NCBI GenBank assembly: GCA_050945695.1
Contig: JBMNTK010000060.1
Coordinates: forward strand, 1-18,389
Origin: Ch71 sp050945695
Lineage (GTDB): Bacteria > Chloroflexota > Anaerolineae > DRVO01
DNA length: 18,389 bases
Direction of reading: 5' to 3'
A program made the position numbers and the translations under genes. Below, in pieces: positions 7,661-13,881 of this stretch. A model generated the notes under the pieces. That model saw nothing but the letters and a program-made list of their open reading frames with translations, did not search any database and had not been told where the DNA came from. Position 1 is the first letter of the stretch. The number at the start of each line of letters is the position of its first letter.

Positions 7661-8198
7661 CCCCCTCCTGGCCCTCCTCACCCTGTACACCCCCGGATGG
7701 GTCAAGGGGCAGGGGCTGCGTCGGCTCTTCGCGGTGACGGCGGAAGGCTTCCAGGTCCCCCTGCCAGACCGGCTCCCCCGGAGTCATCACCAACTGCTGG
7801 AGCTCTACGCCCGCTTCACCGCCCAACAGGCGGTGGAGGCGCTGCGCTCTGGCCGCGACCTTGACCCTCTGCGGGAGCGAGTCTACCGCGGAGCGCAGGG
7901 GATGGGGGCGGGGCTGCGACGGCAGTTGGGCGTGGGCACCATGCCCGAGGTGATGGCGGCGGCCCGCGTGGCCTACCGGGCCCTGGACATTGACTTCGTC
8001 GGCTCACCGGATGGCGCCATCGTGGTGAGCCGCTGCTTCTTCTCCCGCCACTACTCCCCCGAGGTGTGCTCTCTCATCTCCGCCCTCGATGCCGGCTTGC
8101 TGGCGGGGCTCTCGGGCGGGGGAAGGCTCGAGTTCAGCCAGCGCCTCACCGAGGGGGCAGACTGCTGCTGCGCCAGATTGGAGGCACCGGCATGGTGA
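7653..8198 (+). CDS. ATC-hydrolase-like protein (L-2-amino-thiazoline-4-carboxylate hydrolase fold)
   Basis: A 181-residue protein whose C-terminal third resembles the ATC_hyd family: C128-FFSRHYSPEVC139, then SALDAGLLAGLSGG (143-156), and a final strand with RLTEGADCCC (164-173). This cysteine-rich ending and the 'D-G-L-G' helix are typical of that family; most members have no proven function, so hydrolysis of a thiazoline is not implied. The N-terminal half is helical with no signature I recognise. I chose GTG 7653, which overlaps the end of the preceding gene by 8 nt; an upstream extension in the same frame runs inside the fusion gene and is not believable. The next gene's ATG overlaps its stop codon by 7 nt. 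The overlaps place it firmly in the operon, perhaps as a binding or accessory protein to the neighbouring acyl enzymes. Confidence 0.65.
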   Translation: MVSPLLALLTLYTPGWVKGQGLRRLFAVTAEGFQVPLPDRLPRSHHQLLELYARFTAQQAVEALRSGRDLDPLRERVYRGAQGMGAGLRRQLGVGTMPEVMAAARVAYRALDIDFVGSPDGAIVVSRCFFSRHYSPEVCSLISALDAGLLAGLSGGGRLEFSQRLTEGADCCCARLEAPAW

Positions 8199-9484
8199 AG
8201 ACGGCCATCGTCGTGGGCAGTGGGGCCGGGGGTGCTGCCGCGGCCCGTGAGCTTCAGGGGCACTTCCAGGTTACGGTGCTGGAGGCCGGGGCCCCGTTCC
8301 GGCCCTTCCCCCTGGCACTTAGGACCGCCGAGCGCATCAAGGCGACGGGCTTGCTGCGGGACGAGCGGCTTATCCGGCTCCTGTTCCCGGCCATGCTCGT
8401 ACGCCGGTCGCGCCAGGGCATGGTTCTGGTCAACGGGGTGGGCACGGGGGGCACCACCCCCATCAGCACCGGCAACGCCCTGCGGCTGGACGGTGGGCTG
8501 CGGGCCGTGGGCGTGGAGCTCGACCAGGAGTTCGCGGAGGTGGCCGGCGAGGTGCCTATCACCAGCGATCACGAGCGGCTCTGGCACCCGCCTACCCGGG
8601 CCCTCTTCGACGCCTGCACCGATCTCAGCCTGGAGCCCCAGGCGATGCCCAAGATGGGCGATTACGGGCGCTGCGCCAGCTGTGGCCGCTGCGTCCTGGG
8701 CTGCCAGCGGCGGGTCAAGTGGGATGCTCGCGTCTACCTGGAGGAGGCGCTGGAGCGGGGGGCCCGACTGCTCACCCGGCACCAGGTGCGGCAGGTCGCC
8801 ATCGAGCAGGGGCGGGTAACCGGTGTGTGGGCCCGAAGCTGGGGCCGAATGCGCTTCTTCCCCGCCGACCTGGTGGTGCTGGCGGCGGGCGGTCTGGCCA
8901 CCCCCGTCATCTTGGCCCGGTCGGGACTGGCACCTGAGCCACGCCTCTTCGTGGACCCGGTGCTGTGTGTGGCTGCTCCGCTGCCCGGCGTGCGGCAGAA
9001 CCGCGAGATCCCCATGCTCTTCTACGTGCAGGGCGAGGGCTACATCATCTCGCCGTACTTCGATCACCTGAGCTTCTTCTTCAACCGCGACTGGCGGCTG
9101 CCGGCCCAGGACATCCTCTCCCTCATGATCAAGCTGGCCGATGACCAGAAGGGAGACGTCGCCGGACGGGGGGTGGACAAACCCCTCACCCCGGCCGACC
9201 AACGCCGGCTGGACGAAGCGACCGAGCTCTGCCGACGGATCCTGGCCTACTTAGGCGTCCGCCCCCAGGACACATTCCTGGGCACGCTCAACGCCGGCCA
9301 CCCTGGCGGGATGCTGCCCCTCACCGAGAGGGAAGCGCTCAGCCTTCACCACGACCGGCTCCCTCCCAACCTCTACGTCGCCGACGCCAGCCTGCTACCC
9401 CGCGCCCTGGGCGGCCCTCCCATCCTCACCCTGCTTGCCCTGGCCAAGCGCATCGCCCGAGTGGCCACCGAGAGGGTGGGATAG
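8192..9484 (+). CDS. GMC-family flavin oxidoreductase, long-chain alcohol oxidase-like, with four-cysteine motif
   Basis: A 430-residue FAD enzyme of the glucose-methanol-choline (GMC) superfamily. The dinucleotide loop GSGAGGAAAA (9-18) and E31 at the end of the second strand bind FAD; the NGVGTGGTT block (81-89) and the C-terminal domain (NAGHPGG at 367-373, then NLYVADASLLPRALGG and PPILTLLALAKRIA) are characteristic. H370 is the likely catalytic base. The usual asparagine or histidine near the end appears replaced by proline (P409). C161-xx-C164-xx-C167-xxx-C171 resembles both an iron-sulfur ligand set and the cysteine cluster of plant-type long-chain alcohol oxidases. ATG 8192 is preceded by GGAGG at 8180-8184, 7 nt away. 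Beside an acyl reductase and ligase, oxidation of a fatty alcohol or hydroxy lipid is a reasonable inference. No terminator is evident after it. Confidence 0.85.
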   Translation: MVKTAIVVGSGAGGAAAARELQGHFQVTVLEAGAPFRPFPLALRTAERIKATGLLRDERLIRLLFPAMLVRRSRQGMVLVNGVGTGGTTPISTGNALRLDGGLRAVGVELDQEFAEVAGEVPITSDHERLWHPPTRALFDACTDLSLEPQAMPKMGDYGRCASCGRCVLGCQRRVKWDARVYLEEALERGARLLTRHQVRQVAIEQGRVTGVWARSWGRMRFFPADLVVLAAGGLATPVILARSGLAPEPRLFVDPVLCVAAPLPGVRQNREIPMLFYVQGEGYIISPYFDHLSFFFNRDWRLPAQDILSLMIKLADDQKGDVAGRGVDKPLTPADQRRLDEATELCRRILAYLGVRPQDTFLGTLNAGHPGGMLPLTEREALSLHHDRLPPNLYVADASLLPRALGGPPILTLLALAKRIARVATERVG

Positions 9485-9494
9485 GGCGGCGAGC

Positions 9495-9523
9495 TGGACC
9501 GGGGTAAGGCGGCCCCCTAGAAT
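9495..9523 (+). promoter_or_regulatory. Promoter candidate for the isochorismatase-like gene
   Basis: TGGACC (9495-9500, four of six to TTGACA) and TAGAAT (9518-9523, five of six to TATAAT) are separated by exactly 17 nt. This predicts a transcript start near 9530 and a leader of about 29 nt containing the ribosome site AGGGAGG at 9544-9550. It suggests the next gene can be expressed apart from the upstream operon, although read-through is also possible in the 74-bp gap. Confidence 0.45.
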
Positions 9524-9558
9524 CGGGTCACCACGTTGCAGTTAGGGAGGGCCATCTC

Positions 9559-10308
9559 ATGGAAGCCGATCTCCGCCTCACCTTCCGGCAGCAAACCCCG
9601 AAGACCACCGGACGGGCCGGGTGGCGGGTGCACGAGTACGAGGCTATCTGGCCCGCCAGCCAGACGGCTTTCGTGGTAGTGGACATGTGGGACACTCACT
9701 GGTCCTGGGGCGCCCAGGAGAGGGCCGCCATCCTGGCGCCAAGGATTGACGCGGTGCTCAAGGTAGCGCGGAAGAAGGGCGTCCTCATCGTGCACGCTCC
9801 CTCTGACACCATGGACTTCTACCGGGATCACCCCGCGCGCAAGTGGGTCCTTTCGCTGCCCACGGTGAAGCTGCCCCCGCTGGCGGAACACCCGGACCCG
9901 CCCCTGCCCATTGACGACTCCGATCAAGGGTCCGACACCCGCGAACCCACCTGGAGCCGCCCCTGGACGCGCCAGAACCCGGCTATCGAGATCGCCGACG
10001 AGGACGCGATCAGCGCGGATGGCCAAGAGCTCTGGAACATCATCGCTGCCCGGGGAATCCGCAACCTCCTCTACGCCGGGGTGCACACCAACATGTGCAT
10101 CCTCCACCGGCCCTTTGCCATCAAGCAGACGGTGCGCTGGGGCCTCAACGTGGCCCTGGCCCGGGACCTCACCGACGCCATGTACAACCCCATGCGCCCC
10201 CCTTACGTGAGCCACGAGGAGGGCACGGCACTGGTGATCGGCTACATCGAGAAGTTCTGGTGCCCCACCTTCGCCAGTGACGACCTGACGGCGGAGTGGA
10301 CGAGGTAG
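9559..10308 (+). CDS. Isochorismatase-like cysteine hydrolase
   Basis: A 249-residue member of the cysteine hydrolase (isochorismatase-like) superfamily, which hydrolyses amides, ureido groups or vinyl ethers. The first strand ends in VVVDMWDTHW with the conserved aspartate D42. The nucleophile region LLYAGVHTNMCILHRPF contains C180, followed by the usual helix and a C-terminal block (ARDLTDAMYNP) that fits the superfamily. The stretch between these blocks (about 85-145) is longer than in the smallest members and rich in proline and charged residues. True isochorismatase activity is unlikely to be inferable; a nicotinamidase- or ureidoacrylate-hydrolase-type reaction is equally possible. No signal peptide is present. 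Start ATG 9559 has AGGGAGG 8 nt upstream. It converges on the sulfatase gene, with a perfect palindrome between them. Confidence 0.85.
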   Translation: MEADLRLTFRQQTPKTTGRAGWRVHEYEAIWPASQTAFVVVDMWDTHWSWGAQERAAILAPRIDAVLKVARKKGVLIVHAPSDTMDFYRDHPARKWVLSLPTVKLPPLAEHPDPPLPIDDSDQGSDTREPTWSRPWTRQNPAIEIADEDAISADGQELWNIIAARGIRNLLYAGVHTNMCILHRPFAIKQTVRWGLNVALARDLTDAMYNPMRPPYVSHEEGTALVIGYIEKFWCPTFASDDLTAEWTR

Positions 10309-10326
10309 CATTGGTCCCTTAACGAC

Positions 10327-10352
10327 GATGGGGCGCTGATCAGCGCCCCATC
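10327..10352. terminator. 26-bp perfect palindrome between convergent genes
   Basis: The sequence is its own reverse complement over 26 bp: arms GATGGGGCGCT and AGCGCCCCATC around GATC. It lies 18 bp after the isochorismatase-like stop and 25 bp from the sulfatase stop on the other strand. It lacks a T tract, so a bidirectional terminator is likely but not certain; a protein-binding palindrome is the alternative. Confidence 0.6.
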
Positions 10353-10377
10353 AATGCGTTCTGCGTTCCCTTTCCTG

Positions 10378-11853
10378 CTACCGTCCCACGTCCTCGAACT
10401 CGCCCGAGGAAGGAGGCAGGGGCCAGTGCAGCCCCCGCTGCCCGGAGAGGCCTCGGTTGGGCCCGGGGGTGTAGGGGAGGGCTGGCAAGCCCACCAGCTT
10501 GCCGTCCTGGACCCATTCCTCATCGCCGCTGTGCAGCTCGCTGATGAGGCGGGCCGTAAGCCGCTCCCGGATCTCCTGGTGCTCGGGTGAGCGGCTCAGG
10601 TCGTGCAGCTCCTTGGGGTCGTTGCGCATGTCGAAGAGCTGGGTGACGTTGCCCTGAGGATAGTAGATGAGCTTGTAGCGTTGGTCGCGGATCATGCGAG
10701 TAGCGCGGGGGCCGTTGGAGATCTCGCCGAAGAAGTAGTCCCGCTTCTGGTCTCCCACCATGGACAGGCCTTCGACGGTGTCGGGGATGGGCAGGCCGGC
10801 CAGGTCCAGCAGGGTCGGCATGACGTCCTGGAGGCCCACCAGCCGGTCATCCACCCGGTGATGGCCCACGCGGGGGTCATTAGCGGTCCCCACCAGGATC
10901 ATGGGAATGCGGGCGGAGTTCTCGTAGAACCAACGCTTCTGCCACAGCCCATGTGCCCCGAGCAGGTCTCCGTGGTCGGAGGTGAAGAGGATGATGGTGT
11001 TGTCCAGCAGCCCCTCTTCCCGTATGGCCCCGATGACGACGCGGAGCTGATGGTCAATGTGAGTGCAGAGGGCGTAGAAGGCCCTCCTGGCATCGCGCAC
11101 CTGGGTCTCGTTGAGGTGTCCCCACTGCTCCCGGGCCTCGCGGAGAGCGGGCGGCAGGGTCTCCTCGCTCTGGGCCCACTCGCCGGAGTAGGGCATGTCA
11201 ATGTCCACGTGGCGATAGACCTCTAGGTAGGCCTGGAGGGGCGCCAGAGGCGGGTGGGGGTGACAGTAGGAGAGGTACCACAGGCTAGGCCGGGTAGGGT
11301 CTCGCCGCTTGATGAAGCGGACCATCTCCCGCGTGGTCCAGTTGGTCACGTGGCAGTACTCAGGTAGGTGCCAGGGGCGCCACACGTACTCGTTGTTGGA
11401 CATGCCGTGAGCGAACTGCTGCCCGGCGTAACCCTCCTCTGCGAGGAAGATCTCATAGTCATCCACGGCTCCGAACTGGACCCGTCCCTCCTCGCCCAGC
11501 ATGACATCGTCAAAGCCGATGCGAGCCCGCTGGGGGTAGACGTGCATCTTGCCGGAGGCGTAGGCCTGGTACCCGGCGTCCCGGAAGGCCTGGGCCAGGG
11601 TGGGCATGTCGGGCATGAGCATTCGGTCAATGTAGACCCGATCGCCGTGGGTGCGGGGAGTGGTGCCGGTCATGAGAGTGCGCCTGGCGGGGATGCAGAC
11701 TGGGCACTCGGAGTAGGCCTGGGAGAAGAGGACACCGTTGCGGGCCAGTTGGTCCAGGGTGGGCGTGAGGAGAGAGGGGTGCCCCTCGATGCCCAGGTAG
11801 GAGCCGGCCCAGTGATCGGCGGTGATCAGCAGTACGTTTGGTCGCTCCGGCAT
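10378..11853 (-). CDS. Sulfatase (formylglycine-dependent, type I)
   Basis: A 491-residue sulfatase of the alkaline phosphatase superfamily, hydrolysing a sulfate ester. The modification signature C53-IPAR-xxxx-TG (53-63) is complete; C53 would be converted to formylglycine by a maturase not encoded in the window. Metal and substrate residues fit: D13 in ITADHW, K102 and H104 in SGKMH, H198 in SYCHPHPP, and D293-H294 in SDHGD. No signal peptide is visible at the N-terminus, which starts straight into the first beta strand (PNVLLITADHW), so it is probably cytoplasmic and acts on a small imported substrate, though a choline-sulfatase-like identity is not shown. Start ATG has AAGGAG at 11865-11870 on the minus strand, 11 nt away. 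It follows the YvlD-like gene with 62 bp between them and may share its transcript. Confidence 0.9.
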   Translation of the reverse strand: MPERPNVLLITADHWAGSYLGIEGHPSLLTPTLDQLARNGVLFSQAYSECPVCIPARRTLMTGTTPRTHGDRVYIDRMLMPDMPTLAQAFRDAGYQAYASGKMHVYPQRARIGFDDVMLGEEGRVQFGAVDDYEIFLAEEGYAGQQFAHGMSNNEYVWRPWHLPEYCHVTNWTTREMVRFIKRRDPTRPSLWYLSYCHPHPPLAPLQAYLEVYRHVDIDMPYSGEWAQSEETLPPALREAREQWGHLNETQVRDARRAFYALCTHIDHQLRVVIGAIREEGLLDNTIILFTSDHGDLLGAHGLWQKRWFYENSARIPMILVGTANDPRVGHHRVDDRLVGLQDVMPTLLDLAGLPIPDTVEGLSMVGDQKRDYFFGEISNGPRATRMIRDQRYKLIYYPQGNVTQLFDMRNDPKELHDLSRSPEHQEIRERLTARLISELHSGDEEWVQDGKLVGLPALPYTPGPNRGLSGQRGLHWPLPPSSGEFEDVGR

Positions 11854-11884
11854 GGTTCGACAATCTCCTTATATAGGCTGGTGA

Positions 11885-11909
11885 GCAGTGGCCGGGCGAG
11901 GGCCACTGC
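11885..11909 (-). other. Hairpin between the YvlD-like gene and the sulfatase
   Basis: A 9-bp perfect stem (gcagtggcc 11885-11893, ggccactgc 11901-11909) with a 7-nt loop sits 7 bp after the YvlD-like stop codon. No T tract follows on the minus strand, so it may be a weak terminator, an mRNA-end stabiliser or a partial attenuator of the sulfatase. Confidence 0.4.
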
Positions 11910-11915
11910 CTGCTC

Positions 11916-12275
11916 CTACTTCTCGTGGTTCACGAAGATAGACAGGACGATGCTCACGATGCTGACCACGATGCTTCCCAGAAGGGCAGCCCAGAAGTCC
12001 TGCACCACGAAGTCCACACCCAGGCCTCCGGCGATGGCGCTGGCCAGCCAGAGCATGAGGGCATTGACGACCAGGGTGAACAAGCCCAGGGTCAGGATGA
12101 TGAGCGGGCAGGTGAGTGCGTTGATGATAGGGCGGATGAGGGCATTCACCAGCCCGAAGATGAGCGCCATCCCCAGCATCCCCAGTATCCCGTCCTCGTA
12201 GCTGATGCCGGGCACGATCTGGACTGCCACCCAGAGGGCAATCGCAGTAATGACGAGTCGAACTAGGAATTTCAT
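11916..12275 (-). CDS. YvlD / phage-holin-4-type small membrane protein
   Basis: A 119-residue integral membrane protein of the family known as Mycobacterial 4-TMS phage holin or YvlD. Four hydrophobic segments are visible: residues 3-24, 30-50 (containing GLVNALIRPI), 56-80 and 93-115. The block GLVNALIRPIINALTCPLIILTLGLFTLVVNALMLWLA is diagnostic of the family; only the start is quoted as evidence, the rest is at residues 51-77. Despite the name, most members are chromosomal and linked to envelope stress responses, not phage lysis; the role here is unknown. Start ATG 12275 has AGGAGG upstream on the minus strand. A -10 box lies about 60 bp upstream. Confidence 0.9.
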   Translation of the reverse strand: MKFLVRLVITAIALWVAVQIVPGISYEDGILGMLGMALIFGLVNALIRPIINALTCPLIILTLGLFTLVVNALMLWLASAIAGGLGVDFVVQDFWAALLGSIVVSIVSIVLSIFVNHEK

Positions 12276-12335
12276 TGCTGCCTCCTGTACCAGAAAACGC
12301 CAGCTAACTCACCGGCCCGGTGCCGGTTCGCCGCC

Positions 12336-12341
12336 ATTATA
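12336..12341 (-). promoter_or_regulatory. -10 box candidate upstream of the YvlD-like gene
   Basis: The minus strand reads a perfect TATAAT in an otherwise G/C-rich stretch. A -35 at the usual distance is poor. Predicted leader length is about 55 nt, ending in the AGGAGG ribosome site of the YvlD-like gene. It could also drive the sulfatase by read-through. Confidence 0.45.
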
Positions 12342-12436
12342 GCCAATCCCGTCCGCACGGCTACCGGCCCGGGGTGATTACCGGCAGGCCCCTCACGTGT
12401 CATCCGCGGCCGTAGCGTGTTGTCCCGGGGCCAGAA

Positions 12437-12535
12437 GCCCTCGACTCAAGTCGGGGCTGCTGGACACAGATTCCTCACTTCGCTCGGAATGACAAGAGGA
12501 GGCGCTCGGGATGACAGGCAGGGCGTCTCGGGATG
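12437..12535. repeat. Composite dispersed repeat, left copy
   Basis: Within this non-coding gap, 12437-12463 (27 bp) is an exact reverse-complement match to 15881-15907, and 12478-12524 (47 bp) is an exact reverse-complement match to 15517-15563. The longer module contains two copies of a 'gctcgg(a/g)atgac' unit. The shorter module folds as a small hairpin (cctcgac with gtcgggg). No transposase or open frame with protein character lies between or beside the copies. The remainder of 12276-12776 shows no gene. Confidence 0.85.
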
Positions 12536-12594
12536 GCACGTAGGACGCATCGGGCTCGCCACGGCCCCGGAATGCGGGCGCCTCTGCCGAGGGC

Positions 12595-12658
12595 CTCACG
12601 CGAAGGCGCAGAACCAGCTTGCCCCTGCGACCTTTGCGGCTTGGCGTCTTTGCGTGAG
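12595..12658. repeat. Dispersed inverted repeat, second copy
   Basis: Arms ctcacgcgaaggcgc (12595-12609) and gcgtctttgcgtgag (12644-12658) form an imperfect inverted repeat related to the element at 3483-3551. It is non-coding and precedes the promoter candidate of the next gene. Confidence 0.7.
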
Positions 12659-12691
12659 ACGTTGTCCCCTCCGCTTCCCGAGACAGCGCCC

Positions 12692-12720
12692 TGGGCAGCC
12701 GAGGCCATCTCGTCTATCAT
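12692..12720 (+). promoter_or_regulatory. Promoter candidate for the Gfo/Idh/MocA gene
   Basis: TGGGCA (12692-12697, four of six to TTGACA) and TATCAT (12715-12720, five of six to TATAAT) stand 17 nt apart. The predicted start is near 12727, about 50 nt before the coding start. Confidence 0.4.
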
Positions 12721-12776
12721 GGCCGCCGACCAAAGCAACACCCCATCCCGCTGGGCGGGGAAGGACGGTAGGACAA

Positions 12777-13796
12777 ATGGACAAGGTGCGCTTTGCTTTC
12801 GCTGGGTTCCGCCACGGGCACATCTTCAGCCTCTACGACTTGGCCCAGAACCGCCCGGACATCGAGATCGTGGCCGCCTGCGAGGAGGATGAGGCCACCC
12901 GCGCGCAGTTGGCCCAGTCCGGCCGGGTCCAGATCACCCACACCTCGTACCGGGAAATGCTCGACTCCGTGCCCTGTGACGTCATCGCGGTGGGTGACTA
13001 CTACGGCAAGCGCGGGTCCATCATCATCGAGGCCCTGCGACGGGGAAAGCACGCCATCGCCGACAAGCCGATCTGCACCTCGCTCCAGGAGCTGGATGAG
13101 ATCGAACAGCTGGCCAAGGCCGGGGGGCTGGTGGTGGGCTGCCAACTGGACATGCGCAACGGCGGCGCCATGCTGGAGGTCCGCCGACTGGTCCGGGCGG
13201 GGGAGATCGGCGACGTGCACGTCATCGTGGTCACCGGCCAGCACCCCCTGCTCTACGGGACCCGTCCGGCGTGGTACTTCGAGCCCGGCAAGCACGGGGG
13301 CACGATCAACGACATCGGAATCCACGCCGTGGATGCTATCCCTTGGATCACCGGCCACAAGTTCGTCCAGGTGGAGGCGGCTCGGGCCTGGAACGCGCGC
13401 TTGTCCCAGGAACCAATCTTCCAGGATGCGGGCCAGTTTATGGCCACCCTCGCCAACGGCTGCGGCGTCCTGTGTGACGTCTCTTACCTGGCGCCGGACA
13501 AGATGGGCTACCGGGTGCCCCAGTACTGGCGCATGACCCTTTCCGGCTCCAAGGGCGTCATCGAGGCCATACCCACGGCTAACCAGGTCATCGTCTACCG
13601 CAACGACGCCGAGGAACCGGAGGTGATCGCCACCGGTGAGGGGAACCGCGGCGGCTACCTGGAGTCGTTCATGCGGGAGCTTCGCGGCGAGAAAGAGGGT
13701 GTGGACTTGAGCTCGGCGGATGTGCTGGCTGCCAGCCGCGTTGCTCTGATCATCCAGCAGGCGGCCGACCAGGGCCAGGCGCAGGTCAAGCTCTAG
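12777..13796 (+). CDS. Gfo/Idh/MocA family oxidoreductase
   Basis: A 339-residue NAD(P)-dependent oxidoreductase of the Gfo/Idh/MocA family, which typically acts on sugars, inositols or related polyols. The nucleotide-binding N-terminus reads VRFAFAGFRHGH (4-15), a variant of the usual G-x-G-x-x-G loop in which GFRHGH replaces the standard glycines. The family's EKP motif appears as D96-K97-P98, with K97 the likely catalytic lysine. The C-terminal domain has GGTINDIGIHAVDAI (174-188), containing D179 and H183 of the active site. I use ATG 12777; upstream in-frame sequence is repeat DNA, not protein-like. The ribosome site is weak (aggacggtagga). It stands alone, convergent with the CorC-like gene. 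Substrate is unknown. Confidence 0.88.
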   Translation: MDKVRFAFAGFRHGHIFSLYDLAQNRPDIEIVAACEEDEATRAQLAQSGRVQITHTSYREMLDSVPCDVIAVGDYYGKRGSIIIEALRRGKHAIADKPICTSLQELDEIEQLAKAGGLVVGCQLDMRNGGAMLEVRRLVRAGEIGDVHVIVVTGQHPLLYGTRPAWYFEPGKHGGTINDIGIHAVDAIPWITGHKFVQVEAARAWNARLSQEPIFQDAGQFMATLANGCGVLCDVSYLAPDKMGYRVPQYWRMTLSGSKGVIEAIPTANQVIVYRNDAEEPEVIATGEGNRGGYLESFMRELRGEKEGVDLSSADVLAASRVALIIQQAADQGQAQVKL

Positions 13797-13820
13797 GGCT
13801 AAGCGGCGACGAAACCACAA

Positions 13821-13854
13821 AGAAACCCCGCCCGTGCGCACGGGCGGGGTTTCT
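13821..13854. terminator. Bidirectional intrinsic terminator
   Basis: A 34-bp perfect palindrome, with A-rich left flank and T-rich right flank (agaaaccccgcccg ... cgggcggggtttctt), lies 25 bp past the Gfo/Idh/MocA stop and 28 bp from the CorC-like stop on the opposite strand. The G/C stem with A and T ends suits termination in both directions. Confidence 0.85.
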
Positions 13855-13881
13855 TGTCTATACACGCAGACTGAGGGTGCT

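Noticed and set aside
6400..7737. 445-residue plus-strand open frame in another phase
   Set aside because: It runs through the ligase domain, which has all its family motifs in the other phase; the translation is low-complexity G, P, R and A.
8051..9202. 383-residue open frame on the minus strand
   Set aside because: It lies opposite the GMC gene, whose FAD and C-terminal motifs are clear; its composition is rich in H, P, G and R as expected for an antisense reading of high-GC DNA.
4889..9484. Olefin (OleABCD) biosynthesis cluster
   Set aside because: An SDR and an AMP ligase recall OleD and OleC, but no OleA thiolase or OleB hydrolase is present, and the reductase motifs fit acyl/thioester reductases better.
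11916..12275. Prophage holin
   Set aside because: The family name mentions holin, but no phage genes surround it and such proteins are usually chromosomal envelope proteins.
12417..12776. N-terminal extension of the Gfo/Idh/MocA gene
   Set aside because: The extension is read from repeat modules; the protein-like sequence begins at ATG 12777 with the nucleotide-binding strand.
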